This document shows, in pieces, positions 1 through 10,470 of a stretch of DNA of 64,000 nt. The position numbers and the translations under genes are program-made. The notes below the pieces were generated by a model. That model searched no databases, was not told the DNA's origin, and saw only the letters and a list, made by a program, of their open reading frames with translations. Where the stretch lies: positions 2,844,930-2,908,929 of the forward strand of contig JALPQD010000075.1 in assembly GCA_023101885.1 (NCBI GenBank). Reading direction: 5' to 3'. The first letter of the stretch is position 1. Every line of letters starts with the position of its first letter. Source of the DNA: Typhlomys cinereus. Lineage: Eukaryota > Chordata > Mammalia > Rodentia > Platacanthomyidae.

Positions 1-640
1 TTACTATGCCCAGAAATAATTAATATTGTGTTGTAACTACCTTAGATTTTTATAGGTAGTCACTCATACCACATGTAACTGACATATGTGTTGCTTAGCA
101 ACAATTTTTATACTAGCTATTTCATTTCCTTTCCTACACGCTGGCCAGGCCCTCCAATAGCACACTGTGGACAGTCTCTGCTCTTGGCTCCAGCGACAGA
201 AAGCAGTTAAGATCTTAGTGGGAATGTTGTCACTGTCCCATCCTAAAGGACGCTGTTGCATGGTGTCTGTAGAGGCCTTTTGTCCAGCCCAGAAAGTTCT
301 CTTTTGTTTTCTCATTTTCTAATTATTTCCTAAATTTTGAAGAGGATGTCACATTACTTGATCTACATTTGTTGGACTTTCCTTTAATATGATGAGATTC
401 ATTAATTGATTTTTTAAAAAGGACATTAAATTAACTTTATATATTTTAGAGTCAAACAGCTTTATATTATCTTTCGTGTATATTGCTAAGATTGCTTTGA
501 CAAGAATTCTTTCAGATTTAAAAGAATATTTGAGAGAGAGTATTTGAGAGAGAGAGAGAGAGAGAGAGTAGTTGTACACGTTCAATGATACACATATAGA
601 AGTAAGAGGAAAACTTTCAGAAGTCAGTTTTTTTCTACCG
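1..640. other. Unclassified AT-rich sequence
   Basis: No gene or repeat family is recognised apart from a GA tract. Reading frames are short and carry no recognisable protein motif. The stretch is AT-rich and looks like ordinary intergenic or intronic rodent DNA. Confidence 0.5.
531..570. repeat. (GA)n microsatellite
   Basis: Two GA runs are separated by a short 'tatttgagag' interruption. The interruption duplicates flanking sequence, which suggests slippage. Confidence 0.85.
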
Positions 641-719
641 TGTGGTCTTTGGGGCTTGAACTGAGGTCCCTGGATTCACACAGGCACTTTCACACACAGA
701 GCCATTTCTTTAGCCCCCT
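629..719 (-). mobile_element. tRNA-derived SINE head, B2 superfamily, fragment
   Basis: Read on the minus strand this has the tRNA-like head of the local SINEs, including the 'ggggctaaagaaatggctc' start and a degraded B box around 'gaactgaggtccctgg'. The body and CA tail are missing, so it is a decayed fragment. Confidence 0.6.
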
Positions 720-1024
720 TCATCTTAGGCTTCAAATTTGCCAAAATAAAAGTCTGGAAAAGCAAAGTTATGTCCCTGAACTCTCCAGAGAGCTGGACCA
801 ACCACCGTGTCACTTCTGTGGACTAGTCGAATCTCCCCATGGCTCCTTTTACCATATTGTGTGGAAATCAGCCCTTTCTGAAGGGAGCAAGCATGGCGTC
901 TGCCTTAGCGAGGATAGATGAGGGAAGGTAGGCCAGCTGCTCCCAGCATGGAGAGACCTTTGCCGCAGACTGTGACCATTACAACTTTGAAACCAAGACA
1001 CGTGGGATATAAAAGGCAGAGATG

Positions 1025-1255
1025 TGGGGCTAGCTAGAGAGCTGCTCAGGGGTTAAAGCATTTGCCCCACAACCAGAAGGACCTGAGTTTGGGTCCCAGA
1101 TCCCACGTAAAAACATCGAGCAGATACGGCGATGGCCTGCAATTCCAGCTCTGGAAGGCGGAGCCTGCAAAATCCCAGAGCGAAGCAAGACAGAGGTCGA
1201 GCAATCCAGGATCGTTCCCGATGTCACCGTTGGATCTCCACAGGCACACACACAT
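1025..1255 (+). mobile_element. tRNA-derived SINE (DIP/B2-superfamily-like), older subfamily
   Basis: The head 'ggggctagctagagagctgc' is followed by 'caggggttaaagc', a B-box region 'acctgagtttgggtccc', the shared 'cccacgtaaaaac' motif, 'ggaaggcggagcctg' and 'caatccaggat', ending at 'ctccacaggcacacacac'. These landmarks recur in the same order in about twenty copies in this window. The CA tail is short. Any open frame here is SINE sequence. Confidence 0.85.
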
Positions 1256-1398
1256 TTTTAAAATTAATTTTATTTTCAAATTGTACTAACCACGGATTTA
1301 TGTGTTCTCATTATCATCTATTACCTACCCCCACACTGCATCCTTTCCCACCCTTCCATTCTCCCTCCCACCAATACTCCTCACTTTCCTGCATCTCC

Positions 1399-1437
<39 letters not shown>

Positions 1438-2314
1438 ATAGAAGCTACCACTGTGTCAGATCTTTGAGCACACACCCTGTACTCTTTTTACTTATTTGGG
1501 TTTTGGGCTTTGCCTGAGGCCAGCCTTCTTCCAGGCGGTGGGCAGCCAAGTCACAGGCGAAGGACTTGGCTGGGCTGCAGAAAGCCTCAGCTAATCCTAA
1601 GCCTCCTTGTTGGCCTCAGGATCCCCTCATACTTGAGTTTGGCTCTTTATGTTGCTGCTGGGCTCTGTTTCCACCGCTTCATTTTTCCTTTCTGCTGCTT
1701 GCTTAGTCGATGACAACGGCGAATGGACGTACGTAGCACGTTGGGGCGCGTTTGCCCCCAGTGGCTCTCTTTATCTACCATAACGCACGGTGGACGGGAA
1801 AGTACACTGACGTTTTTGGAACTCTAATCTGTTATCCACCTGCTTAGGATGTAAACACATTACATGTGGCAAATGACTTTCTTGTGCCTGTGTTTTGGAA
1901 AAGACGTTGGACTGTTTGTATCCCAAACATTGTTTTCAATGTAGTCATCCTGAAATATGCAGATTAAGAATAGGAAGCCATCTCCTGAATCTCCACATTG
2001 AAATTCCAGGAAAGGTGAAGTCGTGGGGAGTCTATAATTAGGCTGCCCCCTCCGTGCAGCCGTGGCATTGGTGAGAGCCATGCAGCGTGGCCCACAGGAG
2101 ATGACTGTGGAGGGCGACCCAAGAGGCAGGACGGCAGGCCCCTCCCTACTTTTTTTCTTTTTTCCTTCATGAAATAGGGAATAGAGTTGAAGGCACATGA
2201 GAGCAAACTATAAATAATAAAATAATAGAATAGAGGAAGAGAGACGGGACACACGGTTTGTCTGGCAGCTTGTCAGTTTCTTCTCAACGCTAAGACTTCC
2301 CTTGTGTTTATTTA

Positions 2315-2315
<1 letters not shown>
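1256..2315. other. Unclassified sequence with a CA microsatellite
   Basis: This stretch lacks a recognisable gene. It has a pyrimidine-rich part (about 1325-1400), the CA tract at 1402-1435 and a locally CpG-rich patch at 1705-1815. Reading frames up to about 110 codons run through the SINE and CA tract or the minus strand and show no domain. Confidence 0.45.
1402..1435. repeat. (CA)17 microsatellite
   Basis: Uninterrupted CA dinucleotides, not attached to a recognised SINE body. Confidence 0.95.
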
Positions 2316-2318
<3 letters not shown>

Positions 2319-2363
<45 letters not shown>

Positions 2364-2577
2364 CAGAAGCCTCGGAGGCCCGAGGGGGGCATAAGGAATC
2401 ACCCTGGACTGCTCTACCTTATTACTGCTTTGCTCTGAAGATACCCAGGTTCTGCCTTCCAGGGACTCGAGGTTGCCACCCTGATTGGCATTTTTACATG
2501 GGATGTGGGGATCCAAACTCAGATCCTTCTCCTCTGTAAGGCAAAGGCTTGAACCTCTGAGCCATGGTCTCAGCTCT
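2319..2577 (-). mobile_element. tRNA-derived SINE (older subfamily) with (TG)n tail
   Basis: On the minus strand the tRNA-like head lies at about 2530-2577 ('gagaccatggctcagagg'). The 'ccacatcccatgtaaaaat' and 'ctggaaggcag' landmarks follow, and the CA tail is the pure TG tract at 2319-2361. The body matches the older subfamily. Confidence 0.85.
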
Positions 2578-2595
2578 ATCTATCTATCTGCATTG

Positions 2596-2620
2596 GTGTG
2601 TGTGTGCATGCGTGTGTGCA

Positions 2621-2664
<44 letters not shown>

Positions 2665-2812
2665 ACTGTGTATCCTACGGAACACCCGGAAGTCAGAGGA
2701 CCACTGACGAAAGTTGTTTCTCTCTTTCCACCACATGGACTCCAGTAATTGAACTTTGGTCATCAGGCCTTGAAGCATGTACTTTCGCCTACTAAGGCAT
2801 CTTGCTGGCACA
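2596..2812 (-). mobile_element. B2/B3-superfamily SINE with long TG tail
   Basis: The minus strand reads 'tgccagcaagatgcc', then the B-box area and 'ccatgtggtggaaag', then 'gtcctctgacttcc', then a CA tail (TG on plus, 2596-2662). This is the short rodent type with the 'tcctctgacct' motif, distinct from the DIP-like family. It lies directly beside the previous SINE with a TATC run (2577-2590) between them. Confidence 0.75.
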
Positions 2813-3197
2813 TGTGTATATTTTGACTATTTTCAACAAGTTCCTGTAACTCTGCCAAAGTACCAAATCTCAACCAAGGCCGTTGATGAAGTGCAGGGCT
2901 CAAGACCCAGCAGCCTTGTGTCCCCAGCTCCACATGCTGATAACTGAGCTGAGGGGTCTTCTCCACAGTGAGTATTTGCTCCTTCTTTAATGTCAAAGAG
3001 CTCAAAGGAAAGAGACAAGAGCGCATCTCTGCACATAGCCAGTGTGACTTGAAGTTGTAGTTGCTCAGCAGAGCGTCCTTCTCCATGACGTTACAGAGGC
3101 CAGGTCACCTGATTGGTCTGTGGCAGTCTTGTTCTGTGTTACTGGCCCAGTGAAACTACAAACTGCACCTGTCTTCAGGTCTCCTCGTTTGTGTGAT
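2813..3197. other. Unclassified sequence
   Basis: No repeat family or gene is recognised. Minus-strand frames of 67-107 codons overlap each other and carry no motif, so they are probably chance. Confidence 0.4.
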
Positions 3198-3280
3198 GAA
3201 TTTTATCACCCGGCCCGCAGTGGTCATCAGTGTGTCTAGCATGAGCAGGTCAGGCTCCTTTTGATGGACAATTCTGTTTC
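3198..3280 (+). repeat. Left copy of a diverged ~80-bp direct duplication
   Basis: Aligns with 3687-3766 over its full length. Both begin 'gatgaattt', share 'tgtgtctag' and end in 'ttctg', at roughly 70% identity by eye. The URR1-like element lies between the two copies. Confidence 0.6.
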
Positions 3281-3282
3281 TG

Positions 3283-3665
3283 TCATAGTTACTTTTCTCT
3301 CTGCTGCTGTGAGACAGCACTCAGAATCAAGCAACTTAGGGGAGAAAGGAGGTGCTTATTTGGCTTATGGGTTCCAGAAAGGGTACAGTTTATCATAGCA
3401 GGAATCCTCATAGCTGAAGGCATGGCTGGAGGCACAGGCAGAAGGATGGTTCTGGTCAGAGCAGCCATCAGGAAGGCAGAGAGAACGAGAATAGACTGAG
3501 AGGAAACAGGGCTGTGTCATCCAAACTCAAGCCCCACCCCCTGTGACGTGTCTCCCTTCCACAAGGCTTCGCATTTCAAGATGCCACAGCCTCCGCACAC
3601 ATTAGCGCCTGTTAAGGATTCAAACACGTAAGCCCGTGGGGGGCAGTTCCCATTCAAACCATGAC
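3283..3665 (-). mobile_element. URR1-like rodent DNA-transposon fossil
   Basis: It begins 'agttacttttctctctgctg', then 'cagcactcagaatcaagcaac', 'gtgcttatttggcttatggg' and later 'ccccaccccctgtgac', ending near 'cccattcaaaccatgac'. The order matches a common rodent repeat that I recall as hAT-Charlie URR1. Strand assignment is by convention. No transposase is present. Confidence 0.55.
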
Positions 3666-3686
3666 AGCAGCACCTTTGCTTGCCGG

Positions 3687-3766
3687 ATGAATTTGTCACC
3701 TGGCCACGGTAGTAGTTCCTGTGTCTAGTATTCGTGGGTCACATTCCTTCAGGATGATTCTTCTGC
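3687..3766 (+). repeat. Right copy of a diverged ~80-bp direct duplication
   Basis: Partner of 3198-3280. Far longer than any transposon target-site duplication, so it is either a small segmental duplication or two pieces of an older repeat. Confidence 0.6.
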
Positions 3767-3789
3767 TGAGACAAGTTGCTTCAAGTTAA

Positions 3790-3810
3790 AAACAACAACA
3801 ACAACAACAC
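3790..3810. repeat. (CAA)n microsatellite
   Basis: Seven CAA units following an A-run. It may mark the tail of an unrecognised retroelement. Confidence 0.85.
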
Positions 3811-4027
3811 AATAAATGAGTTTGGAAGTACTGGAGATTCATAAAGGCAGTGAGGAGCTGTGGCATCAAGGTTTGGGGTGAGGAGGAAGTGGTAATGAGC
3901 CTCGTCTTGGGATCTAGTTCTTACGAGTTAAATGAGCATATTCATCAATAGCCATAATTCGTACATTAAAGAATTAAAGTGAAAGGTTGACCAGATTGCC
4001 AGAGAGCTGAAAATTATAAATAAGAAC

Positions 4028-4192
4028 CAAGTGCCGGCAAGACAGCTCAAATGGTAAATGGGAAGGTTCTGCTCACAAACCTGGTGACCTAATTCCTGGA
4101 AGTCCACGGATATGAGAATTCTTCTGAGCTCTGCCTATTCTTTCTCTCTTCCTCTCTCTTTCTCAAATAAAGAAAAGAACTAAATAGACCTT
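4028..4192 (+). mobile_element. B2-superfamily SINE, old copy
   Basis: tRNA-like head 'ccggcaagacagctcaaatgg' and a B-box region 'aacctggtgacctaattcc', followed by a CT-rich stretch and an A-rich tail ending 'aataaagaaaagaac'. Diverged. Confidence 0.55.
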
Positions 4193-4197
4193 TCAAA

Positions 4198-4345
4198 AAT
4201 GAAAAGTAGCTCAATGCAGGTTGACGTTAATGCTCTAAAATTGGATGCAATGATGGTTATTGCTTCACAATTGAATTAATTACTAAAGTTATTGAATACA
4301 TACTTCAAATTAGTAGGTTTAATAGAATGGGCAATATCTTGCACC
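4198..4345 (+). mobile_element. Old L1M 3' end
   Basis: Contains 'gctctaaaattggatgcaat', 'gatggttattgcttcacaat' and a following AT-rich stretch, in the order of old mammalian L1M 3' ends. Likely an element separate from the L1 that starts near 4.6 kb. Confidence 0.5.
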
Positions 4346-4431
4346 CTAAGAAAGGTACTCTAGAAACTAAATGGACAGGTTCCATGAAGCAGATACCACT
4401 GAAGAAAGAATTAGTTAAATAAAGCAGAGGT

Positions 4432-4482
4432 GTTGGAAAATAGCTCACTGAGCCCTGGGTTCAATCCCTGGCACTAAAATGT
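4432..4482 (+). mobile_element. ID-like SINE fragment
   Basis: Short tRNA-like piece with 'tagctcactgagc' and 'ccctgggttcaatccctggc', a good B box. The flanking sequence is L1-like. Confidence 0.45.
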
Positions 4483-4639
4483 TAACAGCAATAACTGTAG
4501 TAAGCAAAGGGATAGAAAATAAATATAAAATTATGAAGGCATATGAAATATGGTGGAAATGCTTTGTTCCTATGTAAGTGGATGTTTAGCAGGAGAAGAG
4601 AAGGAGTGAGACTGTAAAAATAATTGGAAAAAGTCAAGT

Positions 4640-5000
4640 AGAATAGACTAAAACTGGCAAAAATAACAAAGCTAAGCCTCAAGGAACCTTGGGATACCAA
4701 ACGATATAAGTAGAAAAGCATTTCAACATAGTGAAATTTCTGAAAATGAAAACAGAGGAGGCAGAGAGATGCTACGGACCCACAAGATCAATGGCAGACT
4801 CTGCCACAGAAACACTGGAAATCAGAAGGAAGTGGAAAACGGTGTTCAGATCATTGAAACAAAACAGCTGCTTATCATGTTCTGTATCTGGTTCTTCAAC
4901 AATGGAAAGGCAAAGGTATAAGCGGTTAGCATTAGCTAATTTTTACAAGAGGAGATGCTCACTGAAAGGCATCTGTCAGATGGAAGTACTCAATGGATAG
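4640..5000 (+). pseudogene. L1 ORF1p C-terminal remnant
   Basis: The stretch retains the L1 order 'gcctcaaggaaccttggga', then 'cagaaggaagtggaaaac', then a run like the ORF1 C-terminal end before 'gagatgctcactgaaaggc'. In intact L1 this encodes the C-terminal part of the RNA-binding ORF1 chaperone. An 89-codon frame survives at 4731-5000 by chance, without a usable domain. Confidence 0.5.
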
Positions 5001-5399
5001 ATACACTCCAGATCAGGCTTGGAGGTGCAGGAAGGGATGGAAAGACAGTGAAAATAATTAGCAGATAGCTAAATGTAAATACTGCCTGAATGAGATCATG
5101 ATGGGTGTGTTATGTGGGGTTTTAAAAAAGTACAGAGAATAAAATAAATGATAAGCAAAGAACATAAGTCTGAAGATGTGAATGAGATCAAATTGTTCCA
5201 AGTTCCTTGTAGAGGAAGTCGCAAAGAACTCATTTATGTTAGCTACTACTGAGTTAATTGATGCTTTAAATGCCATAAAACCTTAAAAGCATGATGAAGG
5301 AATGTGTAAATAGCAAGCTGAGAGAATAGTCATAATGGAATAATAAAGATACTGAGATACTTGAAAAGAGGTAGGGAATGGAAGTAGAGTAAGCAATAA

Positions 5400-6150
5400 A
5401 AACAAGAAATGACAAGATAGACCTTATATCCAAATATACCAGCAGTTACATTAAATATGAGTAGAGTACTCTAACTGAAAACCAAGAGATTATCATATTG
5501 GACTTAAAAATCCTGTACATTGCTTTAAAGAGACATATTTTATTTGTAAATATACAGAGGAGTCTAGTGTATAAGGTTGTATAATAGTTAACATAGAAAA
5601 TGAATCCAAAGAAAGATTGTAAGGCTGTAATGTTATAAAATAAAATTGAATACATGCTTAGAGATAAAGAACGATGTCTATGATGAAAGGGTTCCATTCA
5701 CTTATTAAAAGCACACAATAGCAAAGTGTAAGACTTACAAGGATAATTAGAGGTATCCATACAGTTAGAGATTTTAACATACCTCTTTTGTTGACTGATT
5801 CAACCACCAGACAATCAAAAATTATAAGGATATATAAGCTTAAACAAAGTTAATTAGCAAATATCATATAATTATAAAAATTTGCAGTGAACAAATATGC
5901 ACATTCTTTTCAAGTACACATAGAGTCTTTGCTAATGTTTTTCACATGCTGAACCATAAAGTAATTCTCAATCACATTTCCAAGGATTGAAACTAGAGGG
6001 TGTAATTTCTGAACACAGTAGCATTAATTTTGCAGCCAGGAACTAAAAGGATAATGAGGGAAATACACATAAGTTCAGAAATTTAAGTTAACCTGGGTTG
6101 AGGAAGTGGTAACCAAATTAGAATATATTTAGAAATTAGTGCTAATGAAA
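5400..6150 (+). pseudogene. L1 ORF2p endonuclease-region remnant
   Basis: Starts near 'gacaagatagacc' and 'accagcagttacattaaat', passes 'gagattttaacatacctc', and reaches 'gcacattcttttcaagtaca' with 'ggattgaaactagagg'. These are nucleotide landmarks of the ORF2 apurinic-like endonuclease in order. Numerous stops and indels make it non-functional. Confidence 0.7.
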
Positions 6151-6164
6151 TAGGATATTGTGGA

Positions 6165-6310
6165 ATATGATCGCTCAGTGTGCAAGAAGCCTGCTTGCAA
6201 ACCTAAGTTCAGTTCCCAGAATCCCACATGATGGAAGGAGACTAGTGCACCAGGTGTGCATCTGGTCTCTCTTTCTCACAAATGCATCAATAAGAAATTA
6301 AATAGACTTT
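6165..6310 (+). mobile_element. Decayed tRNA-derived SINE inside L1
   Basis: Weak head 'gatcgctcagtgtgcaag', B-box-like 'aagttcagttcccag', 'ccacatgatggaaggag', and an A-rich end. It interrupts the L1 and is one of the older insertions. Confidence 0.45.
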
Positions 6311-6391
6311 TTATAGTTTCAATTTTATACATTAGGAAGAATGACACAAAAGTAAACATTCTCAACAACTTTCAGCGAGAAAAGAAAGAAC

Positions 6392-6565
6392 ACCAGCTGG
6401 GCTGAGGTGCAGCCTTGCAGTCCTAGCTAGTCAGTTCAACTCTTCTCTTCTGGGCTACTGAGTGAGTTCAGAGCCAGCCTGGGCAACTTAGTAGATGCTA
6501 TCTCAAAGTGAAAAGGTAAGAAGAGGGTCAGGGTTGTATTTCAGTGGCAAAGTGCTTGTCTGCAT
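6392..6565 (+). mobile_element. B1-dID-like chimeric SINE
   Basis: A 7SL-type part ('gagttcagagccagcctggg', 'caacttagtagatgctatct') is followed after a short A-rich linker by an ID-like tRNA part ('tatttcagtggcaaagtgct'). The B1-then-ID order fits B1-dID rather than B4. It sits inside the old L1. Confidence 0.6.
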
Positions 6566-6694
6566 GCAAATTATAAGTATTATAGTTATTATAGTATTAT
6601 AAGTATTATAAGCAAACAATAAACCCAAAGCAAAAAAAGAGCAGTGAATGATTAGTGTAGATAGGTAGAAGGAACGAACTAAGATAAGAAAAAT

Positions 6695-7125
6695 AGTGTG
6701 ATGACTGGTATTGATGGTCAAGCTGACATCTGGAGGCAGAACTTCAAGCATACCCGAGAGGGAATTTCTAGACTAAGGCTGACGTATGAGCACGCCTGTG
6801 AGGGATTGTCTTGATTGCATTGACTGATGTGGCGGGCCTAGTCTTTTGTATATGGGGCCTTTCCCTAGGCAGGGATCTAGGCTCGTGCAGGAATGAGGAG
6901 TGCTGAGCTATTAGCAAGCATGCGTGCATTCATGTGTTGCATCTGCTTTTGACAGATGCAGCGTGTGCCAAGCACCATGTCTTCCCTGCCTGCTACAATA
7001 CCTTTCCTGCCGTGATGGACTCTTCCTGCTCTGGAACCGGAAGTCCAAATAATAAGCCCTCCCTCCTGCCACTTGTTTGGGCCATAGTATTTCATTCCAG
7101 CCATGGAAGAGTCACTTTAACAAGT
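6695..7125 (+). mobile_element. URR1-like element inside L1
   Basis: Has 'gatggtcaagctgacatct', 'attgcattgactgatgtggc', and the 3' motif 'gtccaaataataagccctcc' followed by 'ttgtttgggccatagtattt' and 'gagtcactttaac'. This 3' end recurs near 13.65, 54.58 and 63.5 kb. Frames here of about 75 codons have no coding meaning. Confidence 0.55.
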
Positions 7126-7189
7126 AGCAAAAGTGAAACAATCAACAAAATTAACAAGTAATAGAGTAATAACTGATAAGGTTACTGTA

Positions 7190-7905
7190 TCCTGATACAA
7201 CCAGCCTAGAAACATAGAATTTCTTGTGTCAGGAGTGAAAAGTAAGTGCAACCACATTGAAAGGATAGCTAGGGATTATTATGAATAGACTATGATAATA
7301 TATCTGCAGTTTTACAAGACATTGGCAAATTTTTCAAGTGCTATCTAAGTGTGCATAAGAAAAATAACAGAGTAGTTCTATATCTACTCATATGAATATG
7401 TAATTAAAAACTTTCCCATAAGGAAAACTTCAGGGCCAGATGGTTTTACTGTTGAATTTACCAAATATTTAAGGAAAAAAAAATAACACATATTTTCCAG
7501 TGACTCTTCCAGAGAATAGAATAAGTAGGAATACTTCTGGCTTCTTTTAAGAAGCCAACAGAATTTTGATTCTGCAACCTGATGGAAACATTTTAAGAAA
7601 GGAAAATTCCAGCTCAATTTTCCTTCTGAATATAAATTCAAAAATCTTAAATAAAATACCGGCCCCATGATTACAGTATCAATTACTACATCATGATGGA
7701 GTTGACTAGTTGCTAAGAACACAAGCTTAGGGTAATAATTTGAGTTGGCCTATGTAATTTGGTACATTTGCAGGACACAGAAAAAAAAAAAAACCTGATT
7801 CTCTCAATAGATAAAGAAAATGTGCTATATAACCCTACATTTGTTCCTAGTTATTTAAAAAGAAAACTCTTAATGAAGTAGTAAGAAAGAAACTGTTTTA
7901 CTCCT
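7190..7905 (+). pseudogene. L1 ORF2p reverse-transcriptase-region remnant, part 1
   Basis: After the URR1-like insertion the L1 resumes. Codons at 7433-7459 still read GPDGFTVEF, close to the conserved RT motif at the start of the L1 RT domain. 'ggaaaattccagctcaattt' and 'ttcaaaaatcttaaataaaa' follow in the expected order. Frameshifted and dead. Confidence 0.75.
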
Positions 7906-7920
7906 AAAATAAATTCTAAG

Positions 7921-8182
7921 TACTGGGGTTCAGGGGTTAAAGCTTTTGCCTCACAAGCAGAAGGACCTGAGTTCAGGTCTGCAGATCTCATGTAAAAAGG
8001 CCAAGCAGGTGTGGCAGAGACTTGCAATTCCAGCCCTGGAAGGAAGTGCCTAGGAAACTCCAGAGCAAAGCAATAAGGAGGTGGAGCAATCAGAATGATA
8101 GTTCCTGATGTCACTGTGGGCCTCCACAGGCACGTTCTAGTGCCCTTTTGTACCCACCCACGTCACACCACACAAACACAAA
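7921..8182 (+). mobile_element. tRNA-derived SINE (older subfamily) in L1
   Basis: 'caggggttaaagctttt', 'gaaggacctgagttcagg', 'agccctggaaggaagtgcc', 'gagcaatcagaatgatag' and 'gcctccacaggcacg' follow in family order. The CA tail is short and degraded. Confidence 0.8.
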
Positions 8183-8199
8183 GAAAATCTACCAAAAAT

Positions 8200-8398
8200 T
8201 GGGTTGGGCCATGAGATGGTTCAGCTGGTAAAGGCACTCGCCACCAAGCCTAACGGCCTGTGTTTGATCACTGGAAGCCACTTGATGGGATGAGAGAGTC
8301 AAACTTCCACAAATTGTCCTCTGACCTCAGATGTACATGTACACACATGACATACACACACACACATACGCACACACAAGATAAATGTAATTTTTTTA
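8200..8398 (+). mobile_element. B2/B3-superfamily SINE in L1
   Basis: 'gccatgagatggttcagctg', 'cactcgccaccaagcc', 'gtgtttgatcactggaagc' and 'tgtcctctgacctc', then a CA tail with an A/T-rich end. Same family as 2596-2812. Confidence 0.7.
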
Positions 8399-8842
8399 AA
8401 TCTTGTGTTACTAAAAGGTAAGGGGTCTCATACTTAATGGGTAACCAGTTAAAACCTTTCTTGTGCAAGAAAAGGACAAATACACCATCTCTCACTTCTG
8501 TTCATCTCTAAACAGTAGATGAGGGAATGTAATGAGGGAAGGAACGATTTGGATTTGAAAGAAATAAATAAACCTGCAGTTATTGTGAGATTAAATCACT
8601 ATGACTGCAGAAAGCTCAAAGTTTCATTAAATTCTAAGCACTAAAAAGTAAATTTAGCTTGCATGCTAGCTATAAAGTAAATATGAATAAAGACATCGCA
8701 TTTCTACCTTTCACTAGCAAACAGAAAATGAGTCTCTTGGAATAAACATAATCAAATATCTAGGAATAGCTCTAACAAAAGATATAAAGACCTCTGTATT
8801 TATGACCTTTAGATACTGAAATTAATTGAAGATTTAAATGAA
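8399..8842 (+). pseudogene. L1 ORF2p RT-region remnant, part 2
   Basis: Contains 'ggtctcatacttaatgggta' (catalytic-core neighbourhood), then 'acataatcaaatatctagga' and 'atagctctaacaaaag', which follow the L1 RT 3' part. The match to L1 nucleotide order is good and coding capacity is lost. Confidence 0.65.
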
Positions 8843-9081
8843 GGAAAGGCTCAGGGGTTAAGCCTCTGCCTTGCAAACAGAAGGTCTTGAGTTTGGATCC
8901 CAGGTCCCACGTACAAATGCCAGGCGGATTTGGCAGCAGTATGCACTTCAGATCCTGGAAGGCCTAGGAAACTCCTGAGCAAAGTAAATAGGAGGTAGAA
9001 GCAATCCAGGGGGATCCTCAAAGACACTCAAAGTCACCCTTAGGCCTCCACAGGCACACATATTCAAGAACATTCATATGC

Positions 9082-9130
<49 letters not shown>

Positions 9131-9204
9131 CACACGCACGCACACACACACATACACGCACGTGCACACGCACACGCACATACACAAATTAAATAAATAA
9201 ATAA
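8843..9204 (+). mobile_element. tRNA-derived SINE with long CA tail in L1
   Basis: Head 'ggctcaggggttaagcctct', 'cccacgtacaaatgccaggc', 'aagcaatccaggggg' and 'ggcctccacaggcacac'. The tail is CA-rich (9082-9186) and ends in AAATA units. L1 sequence on either side joins up when the SINE is removed, and both flanks carry 'aaatg'. Confidence 0.85.
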
Positions 9205-9382
9205 ATGGGATAGAACATTCTCTTGGGCTAGAAGATACCATTTTAATAAGATGTCAGTTGGAGTTAAATGTTGTAGAGTCAATTTAATCCCAATCAAAAT
9301 TAAACAAGTTTTTTAAGTGAAATTAATAAGATGATCAAATATACATGGAAATAGAAAGGTATAAGTGTATACTAAGAATTCT
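9205..9382 (+). pseudogene. L1 ORF2p remnant between two SINEs
   Basis: 'aatttaatcccaatcaaaat' and 'atatacatggaaatagaaag' are ORF2 landmarks after the RT domain. The piece is bounded by SINEs on both sides. Confidence 0.65.
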
Positions 9383-9703
9383 GATGTGTGTGTGTTTGTG
9401 TATGTTAGTGTGTGTGTGTGTGTGTGTGTGTGTGCTCTTATGTTTGCGTTTGTATGTGCAGGCATGTGTACTACAGTGTTTGTGAATATGTGAGCCTGTG
9501 GAAGCCCAAGGGTGACTTTGGGAATCATTCCAGATTGCTCTACCTCCTCTTTTCCTTGCTCTGGGGTTTTCTAGGCTCTGCCTTCCAGGGCCAGAAGTGC
9601 AGGCTGCTGCCATCTCTGCCCAGTATTTTTATGTGGGATCTGGGATCTGAACCTAAGACCTTTGGCTTGCAAGGCTTACCCTGAGCTGTCTCCCCAGCCC
9701 CAG
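9383..9703 (-). mobile_element. tRNA-derived SINE with target-site duplication
   Basis: On the minus strand the head lies at about 9660-9703 and the CA tail at 9386-9434. A 12-bp near-duplication flanks it, 'actaagaattct' at 9371-9382 and 'actaggaattct' at 9704-9715. That is typical of L1-driven SINE insertion. Confidence 0.85.
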
Positions 9704-10470
9704 ACTAGGAATTCTTCAAGAAAGCTGTGAAAGAGGGTTTGTTCCTTCAAATGTGTTGTTATGCTGACGCAGTGTGGTACTGATGAAGAGCTAGACAAAT
9801 AGACCAGTGGTGGAGAGGAGTACCGAGAGACATTCGGGCATGCGTAGGGCACAGATGGCCCCTCAGAAGGCAGTCTCTGAAAGAATTGATCTTGGAGCAA
9901 CTAGGTTTTAATGCAGAAAAATGATCAACCCTGACCCGGGCTTGCATCTCATACCAGCGCCCATTCCAGGTGACATCTACAAAGTAATGAAATACCCAGA
10001 AGATAAGATAGGACCACACACTCACGATTTGGGTTGGAAAAGAGGAATTTTTATGCAGGATCCAGAGAAGTCAGTTATAAAGTCAGAAAAAAAAGTGCTA
10101 TATTATGGAGAACTTTATCCAGCAAAACACAATTAAGAGTGTGAAAGGCAAATTAGACATATTTGCAACATGTATACTTTGCAAAAGGCATATATGAAGA
10201 AAATACAAAGCATCCCTACAAATCAATCAGAGGAAGACAAACTTCCCCGTAAGAAATGGGCAAGAAAGACTTTCAGAAAAGGAGGAGGTGGGGGACAGTT
10301 AATAAAAGTACTTGTTCTTAAATCTTCAGAGAAATGTAAATAGGAAGCCATATGAAAGAGACCTGTGTGTCCATCTCACTGACTTCAGGCAGAACCTTGA
10401 GGATGCAGGCAAGTAGGAATCTTTAGTGCGTTAGTGGTAAATGTGACGTTGGCACCACCATGGTGGAAGA
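9704..10470 (+). pseudogene. L1 ORF2p C-terminal remnant
   Basis: 'gcagtgtggtactgatgaag', 'gatcaaccctgacccgggct', 'tacaaatcaatcagagg' and 'gtaagaaatgggcaag' match the ORF2 C-terminal order. A 71-codon frame at 9921-10136 survives but is only a decayed remnant. Confidence 0.7.
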
